64,000 bases of DNA from the NCBI RefSeq assembly GCF_963924675.1, contig NC_089221.1, positions 86,920,296-86,984,295 on the forward strand, written 5' to 3'. A model generated the notes under the pieces. That model did not search any database and was not told the DNA's origin. It worked only from the letters and a program-made list of their open reading frames with translations. Position numbers and translations under genes: made by a program. Positions 24,381-35,430 of the stretch are shown one piece after another. The stretch comes from Phocoena phocoena (taxonomy: Eukaryota; Chordata; Mammalia; Artiodactyla; Phocoenidae). The first letter of the stretch is position 1. Every line of letters begins with the position of its first letter.

Positions 24381-24605
24381 AAAATAAGTTAAACAAGACA
24401 TCTTTGAATATTTCCGAAGGACTGAAGTAGCAAGTGAAAGTAAGATAGGTAGTCATGTCTTGCAAGAAATTGGGGAAATATGAGTAAGGGAATTTGAAGC
24501 AAGATAAAAGGTTTCCTTCTGTCAAGAACTGTGGTGAGTCTGAATTTTTACCCAACTTGCAAGCCAACAGTTAATCTAGGATAGTTTAATAGACACTGGT
24601 GGAAG

Positions 24606-25254
24606 ATGTAAGACACCTGAGTCAGAGACAAAAATGGTTTTATTACTCACAGTAATAGCAGTAGTCAGAGTACCAGCATTTTCCTGTGCTGTTTCCTCAA
24701 GCCAAAATTCCCCAGGGAAATGTAAAAGGAAAATTTCCCCAGGGAAATTGTACATGCAGTGGGTTACTATGGACAGCAAGCATGTCTTGTTTTATGCTCC
24801 AGAGAATATCAAGCAAACTATCCAGAGAGTGAAATTTTGTCTAGCTTCCAAGGATGTAAGCAAACCTGCCCTTTGCTTTGAAAGGTGACAATATCTCTGT
24901 CTTCCAAGGCTCTTCACTACATACAGATTCTTAAAAAATATTCCAGAATACAGTCAGTGCTTCTGCTAACAAGACATGCAGAAATGCAAGAGGCCCATGG
25001 AAAACTGTCTCTCAACATCTCTGAACATACATCTCATTTTTTTGCAAGGTAAGGCCAAGGATGTGTAGCTCCTGATCTCTTAAGAAGAAAACAGAAAACA
25101 GGTAGTCTGAAAGAGAGGGATGTAAAAATTACCCACAGCTGTTAGGGTATTCTTTGTATATAAGCTTAGCAGAATTTCTCTTCATAATTCTCTTTCTGTG
25201 ACTCTCAGGTACAAGCCCACGAGGCTACCTCCATCCAGGAAATTGCTGTTTGGC
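24606..25254. mobile_element. possible solo LTR, class unknown
   Basis: The segment is bounded by 'tgtaagacacctgag' and 'ttgctgtttggca' (TG...CA). Near its left edge the minus strand reads 'gagtaataaaaccatttttgtctctgac', like a retroviral poly(A)/U5 region. The plus strand has 'gtatataagc' at about 25157, which could instead suggest a plus-strand promoter, so the strand is not decided. No matching flanking duplication was found. It could also be unique DNA. It contains a direct repeat of 'ttccccagggaaat' at about 24707-24748. Confidence 0.35.
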
Positions 25255-28235
25255 ATAAACAACACACTGACTTCTCTATTGTTTTGTTTCAGGTTTGAGG
25301 ATAGAAACATGTTATAATGGAAAACACAAGTTTCAGACCATTCCTCTCCACCTCTTCTGTCAGTTTATCACACATATTTGAATTAAAGTGTAACCCACTC
25401 TGCATAAACATTAACAAACTACAGTTTCTTCACAAACATAGCAATCTAATTGACTTAAAAACCAAAGTTTATAATATCCAGTATGGCTCAACCCAGTCGA
25501 TATATTTAATGTTATTAAATCGCAACGAATAGTACTAGGGTCATTCTTTCCTATGTCCAAACTGTGAATAGTGAGCTAAATATGAGACTTTTAGTTGAAT
25601 ATCCAAATAAAAACTATCCAAGAAAAATGCTGATTATCATGGAACAATAACAACTGAAAAATGATTCTCAGTTGCATGTGTTATGAAAAACCTATGGAGT
25701 TCCGAATCACAAGCTTTCGTTTATTATGCTGCCAGAAATTCCACTATTAGCACACACAGGGTTACTCAAGTCTATCATGTTGCATAGGCTAATACTAAAA
25801 CTACAATGCTTAAAAGCTCTGAAAATGCCCAGCAATTATTATGACATACTTAGACTGTGAAGGAGGCATAAAAGGGTATTCAGAATTTTGGTTTTGATAT
25901 AAGGAAGCATTGTTTTGGATTTTTCTTATAGATTCCTTTGGTTCAAAATTAGTAGAAAGCAAGATACAACAAAGCCTCAGTTTTTCTTGGGCACTTTATG
26001 CCAAAGATTCTTGGTCTTCTGGTCAAATTGGTGTTTACTTTATTATTAAAACCTGTGAATATTCATTAGCTTCAGAATATTCCAGCTTTCAGACATTATA
26101 ATGTAACTCAAGTATCACTAAATCGGTGAAAACAAGAGTGTAGATTTTATAGGTGCATTTATGTTTTCAAAACAGATATGGTGTAAAAACATATTGCCTG
26201 TGCATGGTAAAGGGAAATAAACTAATTTTTTAGAGAGGGGCAAAATGCACTTATAATACTTCCGACTATGTTTATTCAATATTAATATCATCAGTCATAT
26301 TGTTTTATTTTTTAATATATACATTGAATATTTTTAAAATTTAAAAAAGTGTAAATTTACTTCACAAAGGAAATTGGTAAATATAGTATATGACTAAAAT
26401 TAGCCTTGTGAAATGCCAAATGATGAAAATTTTATCTAGTTTACTTATCTCTCTTTTCTATAATAATTATTAAGTATAGCATAACATATAATGCAAATGT
26501 AAGTGTTTGGCCAATATGACAATATCATTTTATAGAATATCTGTTTTTATAATATGGAACATTGACACATTACATTTACTTTTACTCCTGTCTGATACAA
26601 CACAGAAATGATTAAAAAGTTATAAAACCACAAAGACAGTGAGAAAAGAACATTAGACAACGGTTGATTAGAAGTTGTACAAATGAAAGACACCTGGTAA
26701 CCTAATTTCAGACTGAAGAACATCTAAGTCTGACTGTGACAGGGTAAATATATAGGCATTCTAATAACAAGGAAGACAACTAATGTCACAAAACCTCAGA
26801 CATTCTCAGGAATTTGAGGTCCCTGATATTGCTGAAGGCCAGAATACAGGGACAGGTTTAACATAGGAAGATTAGCTAGAAGTTTGTGTCAGAGGAAGTA
26901 GAGGGGAAGTTAGGTCCCCTTTCCCAGACTATGTAGGCAGGAAACTGGTCTTCCTCATTCTATCAGATATGGGAAGCATATCAGAGGGTGGATACTAGGA
27001 GAATTCTGAAAAGATTTGGTGACAATAGACAAAGTGAGTGGTGAGAACCCCAGCCCATTTCTCTCACTCAACTCCCACAAATTCCAAGAACCAGCTAAAA
27101 CTGACCCATACTTTCCCACACCAACTCCCACACAGGCAGGAGATTACAGGATTCTTCTCTATGTAACATGACCTAAGAGACAATATGAGAAAGAAAGGAC
27201 ATGTGGTTGATCCCCAGTGAAGAAGCCAGATACCCTATGATGCAACTCCAACAGTGGGGAAGCCCTGAACTTGAACTCATTCCATTCTGTGATCATTAGA
27301 ATATTGAAATAAGTTATTTTTTATTATCTAAGTAACACCCTAAAAAATAAAAGCAAACTCATAGGTGAGATACAGAATATTATACCAACTCAGAATGAAA
27401 TACAAACAGTTGAGAGATCCCATTCCATACTAGCCATTGAAAATATACAGTTAACTAAAATTGTGTGGCAATTATGTAAATTAAGACAGGTACAAATAAT
27501 AGAAATATATATGTAGTTATTAGACCTTTAAACACCTCATTGAGATTTTAAAAGCTTTTAAATTGTTTTTAAAATTGTTTTTGTTATTGTTTTTGTTTTT
27601 ATCATTTTAATATTAGCACATTTCCACAGCAAAAGAGACTACAGGCTGGATTATACTCTTTTTCCATAATAAAATAAAACAGTTAACATTCCTATTTTAG
27701 GCAATATATAAAAGAAAATAAATGGTTATTTAGTGGCATAGTCTCTCAGGTAATTCCCCTATAAATTCTGCTAATTTGGATAAAGAACCAAAGGTGCGCA
27801 ATCTGATAACGCAATATCCTGTTCTACAAATAGAGATTTCTATCAGTCTACACAATTAATCAGATATGGTTGAAAAGTATTTTCAGTAGTTAACAAAGAT
27901 TGGTCTATACTCTATCAGTATTATGAGAATAGGATTGGAATGAATGCTTTTTTGAATTCATATCCATTTGCACTCCACATTAATAATGCTTTCAATTGAC
28001 TGAAACCAGCCAAAAAAATCTGGAATTAAGTGTCATTAGTTGAATTCACTCAAACTGGGTCTTTGAAGAGGCTCTACCAAGATATTAGGTTTCACTGAAT
28101 ATACTATAATATTCTGGCATTTAATGTTCAAGTCTTAAACTACCCTGTCAGTTGAAATGCAGTGGACTTAGTAGTTGGTAAGTTACATATTTTTTCACAA
28201 TTTCTAAATAAAAAGATAAAAGTATATATAAATTA
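25255..28235. other. unassigned DNA
   Basis: 3 kb without a gene. The part 26640-27300 has lower A+T than its surroundings and may be the 5' or inter-ORF part of an old L1, but I could not place it. Short plus-strand frames at 25317-25532 and 25910-26101 have no domain. Confidence 0.45.
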
Positions 28236-28560
28236 GGGTGACTTTGGCCACAAGCAACAGAAAAATCTAGGCTAGATTAGCTAAAAAAGTATGGAAATGT
28301 GAAATATCCCAAAAGGTTTAATTCAGGCTAACTCCTACCATAGTTGAGTTATGGTTCCAACAATTCCACGTATTTCATATGGACAAGACAATATCCAGAG
28401 GGAGAAAAGGGACTATTTCTTCTAGTTTGCCTGTAGAACGTCCAATAGACCTATCATTGTGTATCAATGCCCAGAAATTAGCCATGTGCTCAGCCCTTGA
28501 TCAGTCACTGGAAAGAGAAATATTTTCAGGAATAGGCTCAGATTTATAAGATTCACCCCC
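28236..28560. mobile_element. possible old interspersed repeat, family not named
   Basis: 'tggccacaagcaacagaaaaatctaggctagattagc' followed by 'gttatggttccaacaattcc' and 'agccatgtgctcagcccttgatcagtcactgg' has the layout of an ancient mammalian repeat (caagtaacagaaaacccaactcaaactggct ... ggtcacatgcccatccctgaaccaatcactg). I recall the pattern but not the family name. Confidence 0.3.
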
Positions 28561-29254
28561 GAGCTGGGCATACAGTCACTTTTACTAAAGGATATAAATA
28601 TGAACAAATTGTGATTTTGCTTGCAGAGAAGCAAGGGATGGATATTATGTCAGTAACCTATAGTTTTCTACAGAAAAGGAGCTGTAGAGAGAATACAAAT
28701 CAAAGAACAGAATAAACAGTCTCCAGCAAGAAAATCGACATATGCACATGTGAATGTGTATACATACATATTCTCACATAAAACTGCTTAAAATTAACCT
28801 AACTTGAAATTATACAATATTTATGAATCACTGTAGGAATTAGCTGATAAAGCATTACTATTTACATATGAAGAAATTTATTTCAGATAACTGTTTTACA
28901 TTATTGTGGGGCTGGCAAGTCAGAAGTTCATAGGACAGAGTTGAGGCTAGAAACTCTGAGGCAGAGGCTAATGCTGCATGCAGTCTTTAGGAAGAATTTC
29001 TTCTTGCTCAGGGAAACCTCAGTTTTGCTCTAAGGTCCTTTTAACTGACAGGATAAGTCCCACCCACATTATTGAGGATAGCCTTCTTTCCTTAAAGTCA
29101 AGTGATCTAGATGTTAATCACACTACAGAACACCTCACAGCAATACTTATATTAATATTTACCTAGCAAAGTTGACACAGCTGAGGGGTAAATCTTATAA
29201 ATCTGAGCCTATTCGTGAGAATATTATTTTGTTGGGGAATATAGACATTAACTA
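28561..29254. other. unassigned DNA
   Basis: No gene and no repeat recognised. The plus-strand 62-codon frame at 28978-29166 has no domain. Confidence 0.5.
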
Positions 29255-29782
29255 TGTAATGTCTATTTTGGTGATATATTTCAACTAGACTTACGTTGGT
29301 GATCATTTTAAAATGATAGAAATATCGAATCACTGTGTTGTATAACAGGAACTAAGTGTTGTAGGTCAATTAAACTTCAAAAGCAATCAAACAAACTCAT
29401 AGGAAAAGAGATCATATCTGTGATTACCAGAGCAGGGAGTGGAGGAAGGGAGAACCAGATGAAGGCAGTCAAAAGGCATAAACTTCTAGTTGTAAGATAA
29501 ATAAGTGCTAGGGATGTAACATACAGCATGATAAATATAATTAGCACTGTTGTATGTTATACATGAAACCTGTTAGGAGAGAAAATCTGAAGAGTTCCCA
29601 TCACAAGGAAAAATTTTTTTCTATTTCTTTCATATTGTATCTATATAATATAATGGTTATTCATTACATTTATCGCAATAATCATTCCAGGATGTACATA
29701 AGTCATATCATTATGCTCTACACCTTAAACTTATACTGTGCTGTATGTCAATTACACCTCAATAAAACTGGAAGAAAATAAA
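29255..29782 (+). mobile_element. two tandem L1M/L1MA-type 3' ends
   Basis: The first end is about 29255-29378: 'gaaatatcgaatcactgtgttgtataacaggaactaa ... aggtcaattaaacttc'. The second is about 29385-29782: 'gattaccagagcaggg', 'ctgttgtatgttatacatgaaacctgttaggagag', 'ctctacaccttaaacttatactg', 'tgtcaattacacctcaataaaactgg'. Both follow L1 3' UTR order in the forward direction. They are either two insertions or a UTR with a duplicated module. Confidence 0.7.
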
Positions 29783-32307
29783 GGTTTTGATTTGATTTTC
29801 ATTTGATGACAGAATGATAATTAGGTAATATATAATGAAATGCCATTACATTTAAAAATCATTTTGGTAAAGAAATGTCTATTTTTTTCTACTGAGAAAT
29901 TGATATTGATAAGTTGAGTATATTTTAAAACTATTTTAATTATGAAATGCTTCATGCATACAGAACATAATATGCTATGAACTCATGTACGTACCAGCTA
30001 GATTTTTTTAAATGCCTGTATTTTTTAACTGATAAATGTAATAATTGTCTTATACTTCTCATTATTAAATACCTGGAGAAATATAGATAAAACCTACTCC
30101 ATCTATCCCATATCCTTTCCTCCTATCCAAGAGGAAACTCTTATATTTAGGTTGGAATATTTAATGCATTTTCATATTTTATATATTATGTAAATAATCA
30201 CTTTCACATACCAACAGTAGGATTTGTTTTATTTTAACATGCTATCATAGTGTAAATATTTTCTTGAGATATTTAAAAATCAACATTACTTTTTCCAAAT
30301 GTATTTAGGTTGATATATTTAAATTTGGTTAAATTCATTTTAAAAGTGGAACAGTATTTCAATTTATGAAGTCTTCATTTCTCTGACCCACTTTTTATGA
30401 AACTTCCAATGTATCAATTGCCAACAAGAATTACAGGCACCCTTTTGCACAAGTTGAGATTCTTTATATCTTGTTAGTCAAAGGGTGGTCTTCAGGTTAG
30501 CAGAAACTGCATAACCTGGGAAACACAACTTTAAACAAAAATAAATTATACTATTATTTTTCATAAATAATTATATTTTCATATACATATATTAATCATT
30601 CAGATTTTTAACTCTTTATATTCATTTTCAGATTTTAATTAGGTTGTTCATCTTCTTTTTAAGTAATATGGGAGACACTTTTATATTTTAAGCACTAATA
30701 GTTGGCTGTTTACTTCTACATTGTGTCCGAAAAGTTTTAAAGTTTTGTTTTCTGCATTTATTTTATTAATTCATCTGGAATTTGTTTTGAAGTACTGTGT
30801 AACATAGAAACAATTTATTCATATGTGTAGCCAAAGGTACCAATGGTGTTTATTGACTAGACTATCTTATCCATTCCTCATAAACACACAATGCTATCTC
30901 GGTCATATATCAATTTTCTATATGATTTGGATCTCCTTCTGAGCTATCAGAAGGAGAATCCCTTTACAAATACCATTTGATTGCAGTTACTAAATTTTTA
31001 TACTAAGTCTAAATATCTGGCAGACTAAGGGCTCCACTGTGCTCCCATACAAATACAATTTTCTCTTCAAAATTCTCGGTCTCTATTTGACTTTTTCTTC
31101 ATCCAAAGGAACTACAGGATCAGATTACCTAGTTCTGGAAAAAAAAGTCCTACTGGGAATTTGATTAGAATTGCAAAGAATTTACAAATTGATCTGGGGA
31201 AGAATTGACATTGTTAATACATTCAGTCTCTCCATATATGCCAGTAGATTGTACCTCCATTTAAAGATTTTTTTTGTTATTTAATATTTGTATAAGTACC
31301 AAAGTAAATGTTATGATATTCTCCATAAAGTTCTAGTACATATTGCTATTCTGAAATACCTTTAAGGCTTTTTTTAAATATTATGAATAAGGTTCTCAAA
31401 TAGTACATTTTTTACTTTTTTTATAGGTACGTTTTGACCATTGCTTGATATATCCAACAATCATGCTGAACTCTTGTCTTTATATATTTTTTTCCTTTAG
31501 GATATTCTGAATTCTCTATGTAATCATGACATATGCAAAAACATGATATTTTTGTGGTTGCTCCAATTTCTAAGTGGCTTTTCTATGTAATTTCTATCAT
31601 TGTTTTACTAACTGAAATCAGATATAATATTCTGAATTGCAGCAATGATAGTTCGCTTTTCTGTGTTTTTTCCTGCCTTTAAAATGAATGATATTATCAT
31701 TAATTGTGAAGTTTTGTAGGTTATACATGGATAATTTTAATAGATTCAGTAAGTTTCTTTCGCGTTTGCTAAAATTTCTGTCAAAATATGAATTTTAGCA
31801 AATATTTACTTCTTCTGCATCTGTTGAATAATCATTTCCATTTTACCCTGAATAAGTTAATGAGATTAATTACTTTAAAGATCATCTAATACCAATGTTT
31901 TTCTGTCAGTGAAAATTACTTGGTGTGATTTTTTTCTCTCAGATATAGCTTCATTAATTTGGCTAATATTTTATTCTGTTTTTTTACATTTATGTTCCTA
32001 AACCACTACGCCCTATTTTTTTTTTTTTTTTTTTATTACTGTACTTGTCATGCTTTGATTCTTCTTGTTTTGTGTTTCCTGCTTTGTGAAACTGTCTGCA
32101 TATGAAAGGAATTGTCTTCCTTGAAATTTTGATAGAATTCTCCCACAAAAATTTGAGTATTATGAGCTTTAATTTTGTCAGTAAAAATTTTAATTGACTC
32201 CATTTTGGTAATTTTTATACTTCCAAGAATATTTGTTTTGCATCTAAATTTTCTTTTCATTGGAAGTTTGTTGCTTATACTATTCTAATATAATTTAATA
32301 CCTACTT

Positions 32308-32592
32308 GTACTAGTCTGTTCAGGTTGTTAGTACAAGATAACATAGACTGGGTAGCTTTAATGACAGAAACTTATTTTTAACAGTTCTGGAAACTGGAGG
32401 TCCAAGATCAAGGTGCCACCTGAGTAGATTCCTTGTGAGGGCTCTCTTCATGGATTGCAGATGGCTATCTTATCAATATGTAATCACATGACCTTTATTT
32501 TGTAGATGCAAACAGAGAAAAAGAACAATCTCTCTCTCTTCCTTTCCTTATAAGGCCATTAATTCCATCATGAGGGACTACCCCCATGATTT
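32308..32592 (-). mobile_element. MaLR (MLT1/MST-like) LTR fragment inside L1
   Basis: 'actagtctgttcaggttgttagtacaagataacatagactgggtagctt', 'agttctggaaactggaggtccaagatcaaggtgcc', 'gtgagggctctcttcatgg' and 'ccttataaggccattaattccatcatgagggac' match the reversed MaLR LTR better than the copy near 10.5 kb does. The end that should reach the LTR 5' terminus is missing. The L1 sequence on both sides is continuous in order, so the LTR was inserted into L1. Confidence 0.85.
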
Positions 32593-32622
32593 ATCGGTTG
32601 GCTTTGTTTAACCATTCTAATA

Positions 32623-32842
32623 TGTTCTTTTTTTTTTTTTTTGCGGTACGTGGGCCTCTCACTGTTGTGGCCTCTCCCGTTGCGGAGAAACAGGCTCCAG
32701 ACGCGCAGGCTCAGCGGCCATGGCTCACGGGCCCAGCCGCTCTGCGGCATGCGGGATCCTCCCAGACCAGGGCACGAACCTGTGTCCCCTGCATCGGCAG
32801 GCAGACTCTCAACCACTGCGCCACCAGGGAAGCCCTGTTCTT
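32623..32842 (-). mobile_element. CHR-2-type SINE
   Basis: Minus-strand CHR-2 with a T17 run at the left (complement of the A tail), a complete body and a head ending 'ccaccagggaagccc' at 32835. A short 7-bp repeat 'tgttctt' lies at 32623-32629 and 32836-32842. It is inserted in or just beside the MaLR fragment, making a three-level nest with the L1. Several 76-89 codon frames cross it and are not genes. Confidence 0.95.
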
Positions 32843-33097
32843 ATTTTATATTTAGGTATTTTCTACTCTAATTGCTATGATTTCTTTTCTCCAATTTTTC
32901 ATCATCTTTTGTTTCTCTCTCTTTTTTTCCTCTCTTTTCTTTTTTCCTATTTCTTGATTTGAAATTTTAGGTCATTAATTTTTTTTTATTTCAAATATTG
33001 CATTTAGGACTATAACTGCCTCTCTGTGTACTGCTTTTGATATATCTTGTATTTTGTATGCTTTGATATATTAGTGTTTATATGTAAATAAAATAAT

Positions 33098-33363
33098 TAT
33101 AATTTCAATTATGAATTCTTCTTTGACTATTAATTAAAAATCACATTTCTTAAATTTTCTAATACATGGGCTTTCTTTTTAATGTCTAAAACTATGCTTC
33201 TGCATTCATATATTTTTTGTATTTTTGTATTATAATTTCAATTATGAATTCTTCTTTGACTATTAATTAAAAATCACATTTCTTACATATTCTAATACAT
33301 GGGTTTTCTTTTTAATGTCTAAAACTATGTTTCTGTATTCATATAATATTTTTTGTATTTTTG
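33098..33363. repeat. 133-bp tandem duplication inside L1 ORF2 relic
   Basis: Unit 1 at 33098-33230 and unit 2 from 33231 both begin 'tataatttcaattatgaatt' and run through 'acatgggctttctttttaat' / 'acatgggttttctttttaat' to 'attttttgtatttttgt'. I count only a handful of differences over about 133 bases. The surrounding L1 is far more diverged from the L1 pattern, so the duplication is much younger than the L1 insertion. Confidence 0.93.
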
Positions 33364-33700
33364 TTGTATTTTGTTCTATTTTATGGTCCATTTCACTAAA
33401 TGTTTCCTGTGTACCTAAAAAGAATATGTAGTCTCTAATTGTTGAACAGAGTCCTGTATGTTCATTAAATCATGCTTATTATCTGTGCTATTCAAATCTT
33501 TATTCCTTTTTTTTGTATTTTTTATCTTTCATTTTATCTTCTGGTTTTATTCTTTTAGTTATATCTTGTTAGTTGTCATCCCCCAACTAGTCACCTACAC
33601 TTATTTGGTTTTACCTATATTTTTATTTCTTATTTTCCCATCAGTTTTCCTTATATTCCAATCTATCCTTCTGAGTTCAATTTTCTTTTGTCTGAAATGT

Positions 33701-34149
33701 AATATTTCTTTTTGTGTGTGTGTGCTTGTGTGTGTGTTTTTTCCTGAGAGTTCTATGACTTGGGAACACATCAGTTGGGATAATTACAAACAACAAATAA
33801 CAACTACTGAGACCTAAATCAAACTGAATAAACTATTAAGGGAAGTTACCATATTATAGAACCAAGTATAAAAATAATGCAGTCAGTACCTTTATTTTGT
33901 TAACAAGGTCTTGAATTTTATTTTTTTCCATCATGCAGCTCTGCTAGTGTAACTGCCATTGTCAATTGAGACATCTTTCTTCTTTGTTTATATTAAGTAG
34001 AAGAAATGAAGGACTTCCTCCTCAATCATGCATTTTAAGTTCTTCTTTTTAACCTCACTGAGCTAACTCATAAAACAAAAAAATCCAGTATCCAGACAAC
34101 AATCCTCAGCTGGAAATTGGTTAGAGCTGAGGTTGTCAAAGCATTTACT
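33701..34149. other. unassigned DNA with (TG)n tract
   Basis: No gene. An interrupted (TG)n tract lies at about 33711-33738. The 119-codon plus-strand frame at 33458-33817 is a hydrophobic antisense reading of the L1 relic and this tract, not a gene. Confidence 0.5.
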
Positions 34150-34300
34150 GTAGTAGTTTTCACATTGATTCCATATTGTTATCACTTTGGGGAGGCTTTA
34201 GAATAAACCAATATCTGGAACCCAAGCCCAGAGAATTAAATTTTTATCTGTGTCAATGGATCCAATGCACAAGCATTTAGGTGATTACAGTATATTGGCA
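34150..34300. mobile_element. MER3/MER5-like hAT MITE
   Basis: 'tcacattgattccatattgttatcactttggggaggctttagaataaaccaatatctggaacccaagcccagag ... aggtgattac' follows the ancient hAT MITE layout (gaatcacctggggagcttt ... cagatgcctgggcccca ... aggtgattctgatgc). The exact family and strand were not settled. Confidence 0.5.
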
Positions 34301-35044
34301 CGTTTGAAATCCACCTATATAATGGAAAGGAGAATGAAAGAATTATGCTTTGTTGAACTAATTGTGTAAAATGGATATTGGTGTGGCAGGTAAGTATCCA
34401 TTACAATAAAATTATTTGTCTTAAAGATGTTTTTATTTTACATTTATTCATGAATAATAGTGTTCCACGTTGATAGACGTTTTCCCTAAGCACAAATAAA
34501 ATAGTATTTCATTCCCTTTAGAGCACTAGTCTTACAAGAGGAGTCTGCCCTTATCAAGTTATTGTTCATTTGTAAGTATTTTTTCTCTTCCTTCTGTCAT
34601 TGCTTTTAGGATATTTTTTCCTTTCTTTTTTTTTCCTGGAGTTCCAGTTTATAGGTTTCATTACCCTATTTGGTTACAATGTGTTTTTTAGATCTGAAGA
34701 CTATCTTTCTGTACCTGTGGAAAACTCTCAACAGTTATCATTTTACATAATCCTTAATCTTCAAATCTATCTATAATAAATAGATATAGGGCAAGCACTA
34801 CTGCTTTGATTTGTTTTTAATCAGCTGTATTCAATAGACAATGCTGGCTGTGGTTCAACATACAATATTTGTTTTCTCATTCTGCCTTAATAAAAAAAGT
34901 CGTATTTTTTAAATGGTGATATTGTGTCTAGTTAAAAATGATTGGCTTCACAGACTGCCCTCCTGTAGGCAGTTGTCATTTGATGCAGTTCTGACCAAGA
35001 TGAAGTAAGTGGATATTGCTGGCTGGAGGTTCTAAGAAAGCTTC
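34301..35044. other. unassigned A+T-rich DNA
   Basis: No gene and no repeat recognised. Confidence 0.5.
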
Positions 35045-35150
35045 TAAAAGGGATAGAGACCTGTAGTTAATAATACTACATTGTACAATTAAAAATTTGT
35101 TAAGAAGGTAGGTCTCAGTTGTTTTTTTTACCACAATAAGATAAAAAGGG
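35045..35150 (+). mobile_element. L1 3' UTR fragment
   Basis: 'ctgtagttaataatactacattgtacaattaaaaatttgttaagaaggtaggtctcagttg' follows the L1MA 3' UTR line (atagttaataatactgtattgtatacttgaaatttgctaagagagtagatctt). Only about 100 bp survives. Confidence 0.55.
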
Positions 35151-35392
35151 GATAGATAAATGGAAAGCTTTTTTCTTTTGTGTTGACTGTTATCTGCTCT
35201 TCTTCCCTAGAAAAAAATTGTAATGCTAGGAGGTAAAGGAAAAGCTGTGTAGTACAAGAGAAGGAATAGGAAACAAGAGGAAACTTATGTCCTTGATTAA
35301 TTACCTAAACAACTGTCTTTCTTTTTTACCTCCAGGTTACCTGTGTGCGTAAATAAATATATAAATAAATGCCTATTTTGTAAAGCTACCAA

Positions 35393-35430
35393 ATGTGTGT
35401 GTGTGTGTGCACGCGCGCACGCACGCACAT
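35393..35430. repeat. 38-bp alternating purine-pyrimidine tract (TG)n(CG)n
   Basis: Every base from 35393 to 35430 alternates purine and pyrimidine: seven to eight TG units pass into a GCAC/CGCG part with five CpG steps. This is the best Z-DNA-type sequence in the window. CpG is rare elsewhere outside SINEs here. Confidence 0.97.

Larger units (their letters stand above)
29930..33700 (-). mobile_element. ancient L1, antisense 3' UTR and ORF2 relic
   Basis: A minus-strand L1 with its 3' end at the left. From about 30700 the plus strand follows reversed ORF2: 'tttaaagttttgttttctgc', 'tgggaatttgattagaattgcaaagaa', 'gaattgacattgttaatacattcagtctc', and at 32945-33120 'ttgatttgaaattttaggtcattaattttt' and 'attcttctttgactattaatta'. 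At 31526-31540 the reverse transcriptase metal-binding box, FADD in active L1, reads FAYV, so the enzyme site is lost. The element is split by a MaLR LTR fragment and a CHR-2 SINE and holds a 133-bp duplication. The parts 29930-30690 and 33490-33700 are less certain. Confidence 0.75.

Noticed and set aside
33098..33363. LTR pair or SINE dimer
   Set aside because: Both units are L1 ORF2 sequence in register; simple tandem duplication explains it.
33458..33817. 119-codon plus-strand frame
   Set aside because: Antisense reading of a decayed L1 and a TG tract; low-complexity hydrophobic peptide.
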